Of a DNA stretch of 64,000 nucleotides, positions 1-7,827 are shown one piece after another. The notes under the pieces were generated by a model that ran no database searches, had not been told where the DNA came from, and saw nothing but the letters and a program-made list of their open reading frames with translations. Both the position numbers and the translations under genes were made by a program. Within the stretch, counting starts at the first letter, position 1, and each line of letters opens with the position of its first letter. Origin of the DNA: JACMLD01 sp047602295 (GTDB lineage Bacteria > Bacteroidota > Bacteroidia > Chitinophagales > Chitinophagaceae); the NCBI GenBank assembly GCA_047602295.1, contig JASGHP010000001.1, forward strand, positions 4,154,001-4,218,000, written 5' to 3'.

Positions 1-460
1 AGCATTTGCAAGAGGCAATAAACCCAATTGAATGGCCGTGGCAAAACAACCAGGGTTGGCAATATTATCAGCAGACTGTATTGTTTTTTTGTTCAATTCT
101 GGCAGCCCGTATACAAATTGCCTGCCTTCAAATAGTGCGTTTGGTGCAAGCCTAAAGTCTTGTGAAAGATTCAATAATCTTTACTTTTCTAGCAACTGGT
201 GTTTCTTCCAGGAATCTTTTAGCAGCACCATGACCAACACAAAGGAACAATACATCAATATCGTCATGCATTTCTGCAGAGAATTTGATATCGGTTTCTC
301 CTATTAAATCTGCATGTACTTTAGAAATATTATTGCCTGCATTGCTTTTGCTGTTTACAAAAGCTATTTCCGCATTGGGATGATTGATCAATAACCGCAA
401 CAACTCTCCCCCGGTATAACCAGCGCCACCAATGATTCCTATTCTAAGTTTACTGCTCAT
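1..460 (-). pseudogene. argC: N-acetyl-gamma-glutamyl-phosphate reductase, frameshifted and cut by the window edge
   Basis: ArgC reduces N-acyl-glutamyl phosphate to the semialdehyde, using NADPH, in arginine synthesis. The N terminus has the Rossmann motif GIIGGAGYTGGELLRLL, and the reading frame stops at 152-154. The next part of the protein (FRLAPNALFEGRQFVYGL, then the catalytic-cysteine motif NPGCFAT) continues without a stop to base 1, but in another frame. Removing one T at 170-171 would give the family sequence IIDLSQDFRLAP, so there is a single-base insertion. The gene follows argG with 76 bases between them and is read in the same direction. The frameshift may be a true mutation (implying arginine auxotrophy) or a sequencing error. 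The C-terminal part lies outside the window. Confidence 0.9.
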
Positions 461-480
461 TTTAAAATTCTTTTATGCAA

Positions 481-552
481 GTCTATAGTCGTTAGTCATA
501 AGTCGATAATTATTAAAATTGGTTCTGACTAAAGACTCACGACTTATGACTG
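481..552. repeat. GACT/AGTC word repeats with a 12-bp inverted repeat
   Basis: The argG-argC spacer holds repeated AGTC words on its left side and the complementary GACT words on its right. The 12-base arms at 494-505 and 540-551 are perfect reverse complements. The right arm contains the last argG codons and touches its stop codon (537-539). It could form an RNA hairpin between the two genes. Confidence 0.75.
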
Positions 553-1796
553 CTCTCTTGTACCTGGTGATAAATCATTGTCTGGTTACCGAATATTTTG
601 CTAAAGCCACGCACATCATCACCTGTCCAGCCATTGTTCATTTCTCCATATTTACCAAACTTGCTGCTCATTAGGTCAAATTCAGACTCTACACCTGTTA
701 CCATAAACCGGTAAGGTTGCACCTGCACAAATGCAGTGCCGGTTACATTTTGCTGGCTGCTGGTAAAGAAGGCTTCAATATCTCGCATCACCGGATCCAT
801 TATTTGTCCTTCGTGCATCCAGTTGCCATAGAATTGCGCCAATTGATCTTTCCATTGCAATTGCCATTTGGTAAGCACATGTTTTTCCAATGCATGATGT
901 GCTTTCAATATTATCATAGGGCCAGCAGCTTCAAATCCAACGCGGCCTTTAATTCCAATAATAGTATCACCCACATGTATATCACGGCCAACACCATAAG
1001 GGCCGGCAATAGCTTGTACTTTTTGAATAGCAGCAGCAGGCCTGTCAAATTTTTCACCGTTTACAGAATACAATTCCCCTTTAATAAAACCTAATTCCAA
1101 ATTGACAACACCTGTACCAGTTACTTGCGTTGGCCAGGCTTCTTCCGGCAACATACCTTTGCTGTTCAATGTTTCTTTTCCGCCTACACTGGTTCCCCAC
1201 AATCCTTTGTTAATAGAGTAAACAGCTTTATCAAAATTCATCTCCACGCCTTTTGCTTTCAGGTAGGTAATTTCTTCTTCACGACTTAATTTAAGATCAC
1301 GAATAGGTGTAAGAATCTGCACACCGGGGATCATAATATTAAAGATCATATCGAAACGCACCTGGTCGTTTCCAGCACCGGTACTTCCATGCGCTACTGC
1401 ATCAGCGTTTAATTTCTTTACATGTTCAGCTATGTGCAAAGCCTGGCTAAGTCTTTCCGCACTTACGCTTAAAGGGTATGTATTGTTCTTAAGGCAATTG
1501 CCAAAAATGAGGTATTTAATAATGCTGTTATAATAACTATCAACAGCATTTACGGTAGTATGTGTTTTAACGCCCAGCTTGTATGCATGCGCTTCAATCT
1601 TTTTCAATTCATCTTCACTAAAACCGCCGGTATTTACTATTACTGAATGCACTTCGTAACCCAGATCTTCACCCAAATATTTTACACAATAAGTTGTATC
1701 CAGGCCACCGCTAAAACCAAGTACAATTTTTTTACCTGCACCAGCACCATTAGTTGTGGGATTGTATTGTAGTTTATTAAGAAGATTCAAATTCAT
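537..1796 (-). CDS. argG: Argininosuccinate synthase
   Basis: ArgG joins citrulline and aspartate with ATP to make argininosuccinate, the penultimate step of arginine synthesis, in the cytoplasm. The 419-residue protein has the PP-loop ATP motif GFSGGLDTTYC near residue 28 and the citrulline/aspartate-binding segment STGAGNDQVRFD near residue 139, with family-typical sequence throughout. The length fits the family. The last five residues (SSHKS) are encoded inside a GACT-word repeat, so the C terminus has probably been altered or extended by repeat DNA. It sits between a GNAT acyltransferase (70 bases upstream) and argC in one minus-strand operon. Confidence 0.95.
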   Translation of the reverse strand: MNLNLLNKLQYNPTTNGAGAGKKIVLGFSGGLDTTYCVKYLGEDLGYEVHSVIVNTGGFSEDELKKIEAHAYKLGVKTHTTVNAVDSYYNSIIKYLIFGNCLKNNTYPLSVSAERLSQALHIAEHVKKLNADAVAHGSTGAGNDQVRFDMIFNIMIPGVQILTPIRDLKLSREEEITYLKAKGVEMNFDKAVYSINKGLWGTSVGGKETLNSKGMLPEEAWPTQVTGTGVVNLELGFIKGELYSVNGEKFDRPAAAIQKVQAIAGPYGVGRDIHVGDTIIGIKGRVGFEAAGPMIILKAHHALEKHVLTKWQLQWKDQLAQFYGNWMHEGQIMDPVMRDIEAFFTSSQQNVTGTAFVQVQPYRFMVTGVESEFDLMSSKFGKYGEMNNGWTGDDVRGFSKIFGNQTMIYHQVQESSHKS

Positions 1797-1866
1797 TGAT
1801 TATTTTTTGAATAATTAAAGATTTAGTAACGATGCAGACCTTTATTCCCTTTCAGGAGTAAAGCGT

Positions 1867-2592
1867 TTATAAATTGAAAAAATACTGCAGGATTGATTTC
1901 GGTTTTGCCTGCGTTTTATTGTTGCTCTTATGGCTTGAGAAATCTTTCTTGGTAAGCCATTGTAGCAACTTGCTCTGCTTTATTTTCATAAAGCGTTCGT
2001 ATAATTTAGAGTGGGTAGAAAAGTTTTCAGACGTTTCGTGTGGCTCAAAATGATCTTTTGGATCATAAAGCATTGCAGTGCACATGCAATTCTTCCTTTC
2101 CTTGCTCATCAGGATATCATAGTTCACACAACTTTTGCAGCCAGCCCAAAAAGCTTCATCCTGTGTAAGTTCAGAATAAGTAACCGGCTCATAACCCAGC
2201 TCTGAATTAATTTTCATTACGGCAAGGCCGGTAGTGAGGCCAAATATTTTTGCTTCGGGATATTTTTCCCGGCTAAGATCAAATATTCTTTTCTTGATGC
2301 CTTTGGCAACCCCGCTTTTTCTAAACTCTGGGGCTACAATCAATCCACTGTTGGCAACGTATTCGCCATGGCTCCAGGTTTCTATATAACAAAAGCCCAC
2401 CCACTTGCCATCTTTGGTGACAGCAATAACGGCTTTGCCTTCATCAATTTTCATTTCTATATACTCCGGGCTGCGTTTGGCAATGCCTGTGCCACGTGCT
2501 TTGGCACTGCTTTCCATTTCGGTAGTAATAATTTGTGCGTATGCTTTATCTGCCTGGGTAGCAACCCTTATAATGATCTGCTGATTATCCAC
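1867..2592 (-). CDS. GNAT-family N-acyltransferase of the arginine operon
   Basis: This GNAT protein lies first in the argG-argC operon. Such a position in Bacteroidota suggests the N-acylation of glutamate that starts the pathway, which is an inference from context. The acetyl-CoA-binding region is visible as GLIVAPEFRKSGVAKGIKKRIF. The C-terminal third is Cys-rich (AGCKSCVNYD, then CMC) and ends in a basic tail. The open frame extends upstream to a GTG at 2664, but that codon lies in the right arm of a leader hairpin, and the extra residues are hydrophobic and unlike GNAT N termini. I therefore prefer the GTG at 2592, which gives a protein starting MDNQQIIIRVATQAD. Function is likely; the exact start is uncertain. 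Confidence 0.8.
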   Translation of the reverse strand: MDNQQIIIRVATQADKAYAQIITTEMESSAKARGTGIAKRSPEYIEMKIDEGKAVIAVTKDGKWVGFCYIETWSHGEYVANSGLIVAPEFRKSGVAKGIKKRIFDLSREKYPEAKIFGLTTGLAVMKINSELGYEPVTYSELTQDEAFWAGCKSCVNYDILMSKERKNCMCTAMLYDPKDHFEPHETSENFSTHSKLYERFMKIKQSKLLQWLTKKDFSSHKSNNKTQAKPKSILQYFFNL

Positions 2593-2663
2593 TGTAAATA
2601 TGGTGTTAGATAAATGGATGACCAATCCATAAGAAAAGTAAAAAAATCCGGGGGATATTTTCA

Positions 2664-2698
2664 CTGATAGGGGCCTGGTTCACGGCTCGTCCTATCAG
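2664..2698 (-). promoter_or_regulatory. Leader hairpin of the arginine operon
   Basis: Perfect 8-base arms (CTGATAGG at 2698-2691 and CCTATCAG at 2671-2664) enclose a 19-base loop. The left arm contains the stop codon of the Arg-rich leader ORF. Twelve bases after the right arm comes a tiny 4-bp stem followed by seven T. This is the layout expected of ribosome-controlled attenuation, but which structure allows expression cannot be decided from the sequence. Confidence 0.6.
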
Positions 2699-2796
2699 CA
2701 ACCACGTCGCGGTCGCGGAAGAAAAAAACAACGTAAGGCGGTAGCTGCCAGGTTGTTTTCCAATGCGGTATGTGGTGTAGTGTTTGTCAACTTCAG
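2695..2796 (-). CDS. Candidate arginine leader peptide
   Basis: This is a 33-codon ORF between the arg promoter and the GNAT gene. If it starts at CTG 2796 it begins MKLTNTTPHTALENN and ends in a segment with four Arg in the last twelve residues, including the pattern PRPRRGC. The alternative start is TTG at 2790; no in-frame ATG exists. Its stop codon is in the left arm of a perfect 8-bp hairpin. Arg codons just before a hairpin upstream of arginine genes fit an attenuation leader, in which ribosomes stall when arginyl-tRNA is scarce. The role is inferred from composition and position. Confidence 0.65.
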   Translation of the reverse strand: MKLTNTTPHTALENNLAATALRCFFLPRPRRGC

Positions 2797-2828
2797 TTCA
2801 GAATTTAATGGTTCGGCTATTAGAAACG

Positions 2829-2862
2829 CAAAAGTATAAATTTTGTGTTTAAATCTCCCAAA
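2829..2862 (-). promoter_or_regulatory. Promoter of the arginine operon
   Basis: On the minus strand there is TTTG (2862-2859), 22 bases, then TACTTTTG (2836-2829), which matches the Bacteroidetes -33/-7 consensus. Transcription would start near 2822 and give a leader of about 230 bases before the GNAT start. Confidence 0.65.
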
Positions 2863-3179
2863 AAAATATTAATACTTTGTTATCCTTTACTAACGTATGT
2901 TATTGTGCCACCGTATGTTGGGCTGTTTAAGGCGAATTAACCGTAGCTAGAAAAGCTCAGCTATCTTGCTTTGTGCATAACGCCGGGACCTGTACCAAAA
3001 TAAACCGGCAGTTTCACCGTTTTTGGTAATCCTTGAAAAGTTATAGGAACAGCCGTTTTTATCCTTGTTTTAGTGCTTTTCGTAAACCTTTAATTTGGCG
3101 CAATTTGCTGTTCCTGTTCGGTTTCAAAACCCTATCTTTGCACCTCTTTAAAATTTTGTAAACAAAACTTAGAACTCCA
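2863..3179. other. Intergenic region between the arg operon and secDF
   Basis: This divergent spacer has no ORF of note. Apart from the arg promoter and the secDF -7 element at its two ends, I see no structured RNA or repeat in it. Confidence 0.5.
3133..3140 (+). promoter_or_regulatory. -7 element of the secDF promoter
   Basis: TATCTTTG matches TAnnTTTG and lies 40 bases before the secDF ATG. The nearest TTTG (3104-3107) is 25 bases upstream, longer than usual, so only the -7 element is well supported. Confidence 0.5.
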
Positions 3180-6100
3180 ATGAAGATTTTGGTTGCCATT
3201 TTTGCTGGCTTTTTGATACTGATTTCAGCCTACCAGTTATCATTCACCTGGTTTGTGAACAATCACGAAAGCGCCATGACAAAAAAAGCAGAACTGTGGA
3301 CGAAAAACCATTACCAAACTGCGATTGCCAAGTATCCTGCTGATGCAAACACACGTACTCTGTACCAGGATACGCTTGACCGAATTAAGAGCAAATACCT
3401 TGCTCATCTTTTAGACAGCACTCGCGATACAAAAATAACATGGTGGGGGCAGTCTTATCAAAAAGCAAAAGAAAGTGAATTGCTTTTGGGTCTTGACTTG
3501 CAAGGCGGTATTAACGTGGCAATGAATATTGAATTGTCTGGCTTAATTAAAGGTCTTTGCAACAACCCAAATGATGCAGGCCTTAAAAAAGCAATTGATG
3601 ATGCCAACAGGAAGAAAACAAGCAGCGATGCAAATTTTATAGACCTTTTTGCTGAGTCTTTTAAAGCTGTTAATCCCGGTCAGCCATTGGCGCCGTTGTT
3701 CAGCAACAACACTCGCAACAAACTGAAAATTGACGCTTCTGACAATGCGGTAATTGCTTACCTCCACGAGCAGGCAGATGCGGCTATGCAGCAAACCAAA
3801 AACGTTCTTACTAAACGTATTGACCAGTTTGGCGTATCTCAACCCAATATCAACCTTGATAAAAATAAAGGCATCATTACTATTGAACTGGCTGGTGCCA
3901 ATGATCCTGAAAGGGTAAGAAAATATTTGCAGAGCACTGCTAACCTGCAGTTCTTTGAAGTATATAATATTACTGAATTAAGTAACTCTTTGGAAGCTGC
4001 TGATAAAGCCCTCACTGCTTCTTTGAGTGGAAAAAAAGCAATTGATACTGCAGCAACTGCACCTGTTGACACAGCCAACACACATCCTGATACATCACTG
4101 GCTAATTTGCTGAAGAAAGATACCAGTAAAAAAGCCAACACAAATGTTGCTGCTGAAAACGTACAATATCCTTTGTTGAAATATTTCAACGCTGGTTATG
4201 TAAGAAACAAAGATGGTTCTCCTGCTAAGGACAATAGTGGCAATGTAATTTATACAGGCGTTCTGGGTTATGTTCCATTAAAAGATACCTCAACTTTAAA
4301 TGGCTATCTTACTAATCCTATTGTAGCAAACAGCTTCCCTAGCAATGTAAAATTCCTTTACGGAGTGCAGGAAAAAGATGAGAATGGCAAACTAGCCGAC
4401 TATCTCCCACTCTATGGCATTAAAACTATACCTGGTTCTGATAAAGCAAGATTGGAAGGTGAGCATGTAACAGATGCAAGACAAGACTATGACCAGTTTG
4501 GTAAAGTGGAAGTAAGCATGAGCATGGATAAAACAGGTGCTAACATCTGGGAGCAAATGACCGGCGATGCTTACAAGAAGAAAAGCCAGATTGCAATTGT
4601 ACTGGATGATATTGTTTACTCTGCACCAGGCGTAAACAATGGCGCTATTTCCGGAGGCAACTCACAAATCAGCGGCAACTTTACTGTTGAACAAGGACAA
4701 GACTTAGCCAATATATTAAAGAGTGGTAAACTGGAAGCTCCTGCAAGAATCGCACAAGAGCAGGTTGTAGGACCCACACTTGGTGAAGAAGCTGTACACG
4801 GTGGCACAATGGCTTTTGCTATTTCTTTTGTGGTAATATTTGTACTAATGCTGGTTTATTATAACACAGCAGGCTGGGTAGCGAATATTGCTTTAATATT
4901 GAACCTGCTCTTTACCATTGGCGTATTGAGCGCATTGAATGCAACACTTACAGCTCCTGGTATTGCCGGTTTGGTACTTACTATTGGTATGGCAGTAGAT
5001 ACCAACGTTATCATCTTTGAACGTATCAAGGAAGAATTAACCAAGGGTAAAAATTACCAGCAGGCTGTGAAGGACGGTTACCGTCGTTCATTGCCACCAG
5101 TATTGGATGCTCACGTAACTACACTATTGACTGCATTGATCCTTTTGTACTTTGGATTAGGTCCTGTAAAAGGTTTTGCGGTTACTCAAATTTTGGGTAT
5201 CCTTTTATCACTGTTCTGCGGTATCCTTGTTAGCCGTTTGATTACCGATTTCTGGACAAACAAAAACCGTCACTTCAAATATTTCACTGGCGTAAGCAAC
5301 CGCATCTTTAAACATGCAGCTTATAAATTCATTGAATACCGCAAAGTAGCTTACGGCATTTCTGTAGTTGTATTACTATTGGGCATTGGCTCTTTCTTCA
5401 ATGGTTTTAGAGAAGGCGTTGAGTTTAGAGGCGGTCGCAGCTATATTGTGAACTTCTACAAACCCGTAAACGAAGAAGATATCCGCAAAAGCCTGAGCAA
5501 GGTATTTGATGGCGAAGAGCCGGTTACTAAAACTTATGGCACCAGCAGCAAACTGGATATTACTACCGATTACAAAATTGCACAGGAAGGACTGGCAACA
5601 GACAGCATGGTAAAAAACAAATTGTTTGAAGGATTAAAACCTTTCTTACCAGAAACTGCTACAGCAGCCGAATTTGCCGGCACAACCAAATATGTAGAAG
5701 GTTCTAAAAAAGTAGATGCTACTATATCAGACGACTTGAAAAAAGGCGCTATTAAAGCCATGTTCTGGTCGCTCCTGATTATTACTGTTTACATTTTTGT
5801 TCGCTTCCGCGATTGGCGCTTCTCATTGGGAACTATCATTGCGTTGTTGCACGACGTATTGGTAACCCTTGCAGTATTCTCATTCCTGAAAGGCGTAGTA
5901 CCATTCCCGTTGGAAATAGATCAGCACTTTATTGCGGCGATATTAACGGTGGTAGGTTTCTCTATGAATGATACGGTAATTGTGTTTGACAGGGTGCGTG
6001 AAAACAGCCACCTGATGAAAGGTGCAAGCACTGGTGAAATCATCAATAAATCTATCAATGATACGCTGAGCCGTACCATTATGACATCGTTAACCGTGTT

Positions 6101-6329
6101 CTTAACCATTCTTATCCTCTTCCTGGTAGGTGGTGAAGTAACCAAAGGTTTTGCCTTTGCAATGTTGATTGGTGTTATTACCGGTACTTACTCATCTATC
6201 TTTGTAGCTGCTCCAATACTGGTAGACTTTGCAAAAGGAAAACCATTGGGTCAGGCAGATTTGCTGGCGCACGATGATAAAAAGAAAACAGCAGTTCCTA
6301 CTGCAGCACCTGCAAAAGCGAAAGCATAA
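3180..6329 (+). CDS. secDF: Fused protein translocase subunit SecDF
   Basis: SecDF is an inner-membrane accessory of the Sec translocon that uses the proton gradient to pull proteins into the periplasm. The 1049-residue protein joins SecD and SecF, as is normal in Bacteroidota. A first membrane helix (about 5-25) is followed by the SecD motif LDLQGG at 105-110, a large periplasmic domain, and a membrane bundle containing GMAVDTNVIIFERIKEE. The SecF half starts near residue 720, with VEFRGGRSY near 747 and a second bundle containing SMNDTVIVFDRVRE. The central insert (about 285-320) and the Lys/Ala-rich tail are low in complexity. It stands alone, with its own promoter and a strong terminator. 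Confidence 0.97.
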   Translation: MKILVAIFAGFLILISAYQLSFTWFVNNHESAMTKKAELWTKNHYQTAIAKYPADANTRTLYQDTLDRIKSKYLAHLLDSTRDTKITWWGQSYQKAKESELLLGLDLQGGINVAMNIELSGLIKGLCNNPNDAGLKKAIDDANRKKTSSDANFIDLFAESFKAVNPGQPLAPLFSNNTRNKLKIDASDNAVIAYLHEQADAAMQQTKNVLTKRIDQFGVSQPNINLDKNKGIITIELAGANDPERVRKYLQSTANLQFFEVYNITELSNSLEAADKALTASLSGKKAIDTAATAPVDTANTHPDTSLANLLKKDTSKKANTNVAAENVQYPLLKYFNAGYVRNKDGSPAKDNSGNVIYTGVLGYVPLKDTSTLNGYLTNPIVANSFPSNVKFLYGVQEKDENGKLADYLPLYGIKTIPGSDKARLEGEHVTDARQDYDQFGKVEVSMSMDKTGANIWEQMTGDAYKKKSQIAIVLDDIVYSAPGVNNGAISGGNSQISGNFTVEQGQDLANILKSGKLEAPARIAQEQVVGPTLGEEAVHGGTMAFAISFVVIFVLMLVYYNTAGWVANIALILNLLFTIGVLSALNATLTAPGIAGLVLTIGMAVDTNVIIFERIKEELTKGKNYQQAVKDGYRRSLPPVLDAHVTTLLTALILLYFGLGPVKGFAVTQILGILLSLFCGILVSRLITDFWTNKNRHFKYFTGVSNRIFKHAAYKFIEYRKVAYGISVVVLLLGIGSFFNGFREGVEFRGGRSYIVNFYKPVNEEDIRKSLSKVFDGEEPVTKTYGTSSKLDITTDYKIAQEGLATDSMVKNKLFEGLKPFLPETATAAEFAGTTKYVEGSKKVDATISDDLKKGAIKAMFWSLLIITVYIFVRFRDWRFSLGTIIALLHDVLVTLAVFSFLKGVVPFPLEIDQHFIAAILTVVGFSMNDTVIVFDRVRENSHLMKGASTGEIINKSINDTLSRTIMTSLTVFLTILILFLVGGEVTKGFAFAMLIGVITGTYSSIFVAAPILVDFAKGKPLGQADLLAHDDKKKTAVPTAAPAKAKA

Positions 6330-6355
6330 TATTTTAATTGAAAATTATAACCATC

Positions 6356-6381
6356 AACCCGCTGAATTAAATCAGCGGGTT
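6356..6381. terminator. Intrinsic terminator shared by secDF and the efflux operon
   Basis: Perfect 10-base arms (6356-6365 and 6372-6381) with a 6-base loop and T-runs on both strands lie between two convergent genes. Confidence 0.9.
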
Positions 6382-6383
6382 TT

Positions 6384-7772
6384 TTATTTCCATCCTCCAC
6401 CCAGGCTACGGTATAAGTTTACAACAGCCTGCAATTGCTGCAGCTTATCACTAACGCTATTCAGTTGGGCAGTAAGCAGGCTTTGTTCAGAAGTAAGCAC
6501 ATCTGTGTAATTGGTATTAGCTGTGTATTTCAACAACTCTTTGGTGTAATCAACCGCTTTTTGAAGATTGCTTATCTGGTTGCCGCGTATGTTCATTTTA
6601 TTGCTTGCAGCCTGGTAAGAATACAATGCATTGGAAACTTCCTGGCCGGCTGTAAGCAAGGTCTGTTTAAACGTTACCAGGTATTCTTCTTGTTGTGCTT
6701 TGGCTACCGCAAGCCTTTGTTTATTTAACCCATTATTGAAAATAGGCTGCGTCAGCCCTCCTACAATATTTCCAAAAAAAGAACCTGCATTGAAAAACTG
6801 GGAAAGACTGGTATTATATAGCCCCCCTTGTGCAGTAATTGTAAGTGAGGGATAAAAATATGCCCTGGCAAGATTTACCTGTTCAAAAGCATAGCGCAAT
6901 TGATATTCGGCCTCCTGCACATCCGGCCTGTTTGCCAGCAATTGCGCAGGAAGACCAATTTGCAAATTGGTATATACATTTTCATTTGCAATACTATCGC
7001 GTGCAATAACACCTGGGCTACGTCCCAGCAGAATGCTCAATGCGTTTTCAGTTTCTCTTATACTCTGTTGCAAATCCGGGATAGTAACTTCTGCAGAATA
7101 TCTATTGGCTTCACTTTGCACTACAGCAGCACCGGTTACCACATCGCTTTGCTTTAAAATATTCATCGTCTTCACATCTTCCTTCCTGTTTTCCACTGTT
7201 TTTATAGTCACCTGCAATTGCGCATCATAAGCCTGCAATGAGTAATAATCGTTAGCGATACTTGCAATCAGTTGTGTTTGTACGGCACGTTTATAGGCGT
7301 CACTTTGCAATAAAGAAGCCAATGCCGCCTTCTTTGCACTTTTCAGTTTACCCCATATATCTGCTTCCCAGGAAGAACCCAGATAAGCTTCATACAAGCG
7401 GGTGTTGCCCAATTGCACGTTCGACAATTGCTGAAAAGTGGCGCTTGCATTGGCATTCAGGCTTGGTAAAAAGGCTTTTTTAGATTGATCAAAATTGGCC
7501 TGTGCCTGTTTCATCCTGGCTACTGCTACTTTTAGATCAAGATTGTTATTGATACCTTCCGCTATAAGCGATTGCAAAGTAGTATCTGTAAAAAGTTCTT
7601 TCCAGGAAATGTTTGCCATGTTGCTGGTATCTCCTGCATTAATATCCCTGTACAATTGGTTATTAGCAATCCCGGATGGTTGTTTGTATGGTTGTGTTAC
7701 TTTGCATGATGACCATATGAATGTTATCGTCAACAGGCACAACCAATAACTGTTTTTTAAATATTTTTCCAT
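6384..7772 (-). CDS. Outer-membrane efflux lipoprotein, TolC/NodT family
   Basis: This is the outer-membrane channel of a tripartite drug or solute efflux pump. Starting at ATG 7772, the protein begins MEKYLKNSYWLCLL and has a lipobox ending FIWSSC at residue 22, so it is a lipoprotein of the OprM type. The body has the two repeated coiled-coil hairpins of the OEP family, with typical segments ALSILLGRSPG and GLPAQLLANRPDVQEAE. An in-frame start at 7817 exists but would bury the signal peptide. It is the last gene of an operon after the RND pump (55 bases upstream) and adaptor. The substrate is unknown. Confidence 0.92.
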   Translation of the reverse strand: MEKYLKNSYWLCLLTITFIWSSCKVTQPYKQPSGIANNQLYRDINAGDTSNMANISWKELFTDTTLQSLIAEGINNNLDLKVAVARMKQAQANFDQSKKAFLPSLNANASATFQQLSNVQLGNTRLYEAYLGSSWEADIWGKLKSAKKAALASLLQSDAYKRAVQTQLIASIANDYYSLQAYDAQLQVTIKTVENRKEDVKTMNILKQSDVVTGAAVVQSEANRYSAEVTIPDLQQSIRETENALSILLGRSPGVIARDSIANENVYTNLQIGLPAQLLANRPDVQEAEYQLRYAFEQVNLARAYFYPSLTITAQGGLYNTSLSQFFNAGSFFGNIVGGLTQPIFNNGLNKQRLAVAKAQQEEYLVTFKQTLLTAGQEVSNALYSYQAASNKMNIRGNQISNLQKAVDYTKELLKYTANTNYTDVLTSEQSLLTAQLNSVSDKLQQLQAVVNLYRSLGGGWK

Positions 7773-7827
7773 TGTCTGAATATGTTTTAATAAATAGGGT
7801 TCTGCGGTTATCTTCACGTTTTTTACT

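Noticed and set aside
152..180. Programmed +1 frameshifting in argC
   Set aside because: There is no slippery run or stimulatory element at the site, and ArgC is not known to be made this way; a mutation or read error is simpler.
2593..2664. Start of the GNAT protein at GTG 2664
   Set aside because: The codon lies in the right arm of the leader hairpin, and the extra residues do not resemble the start of GNAT proteins.
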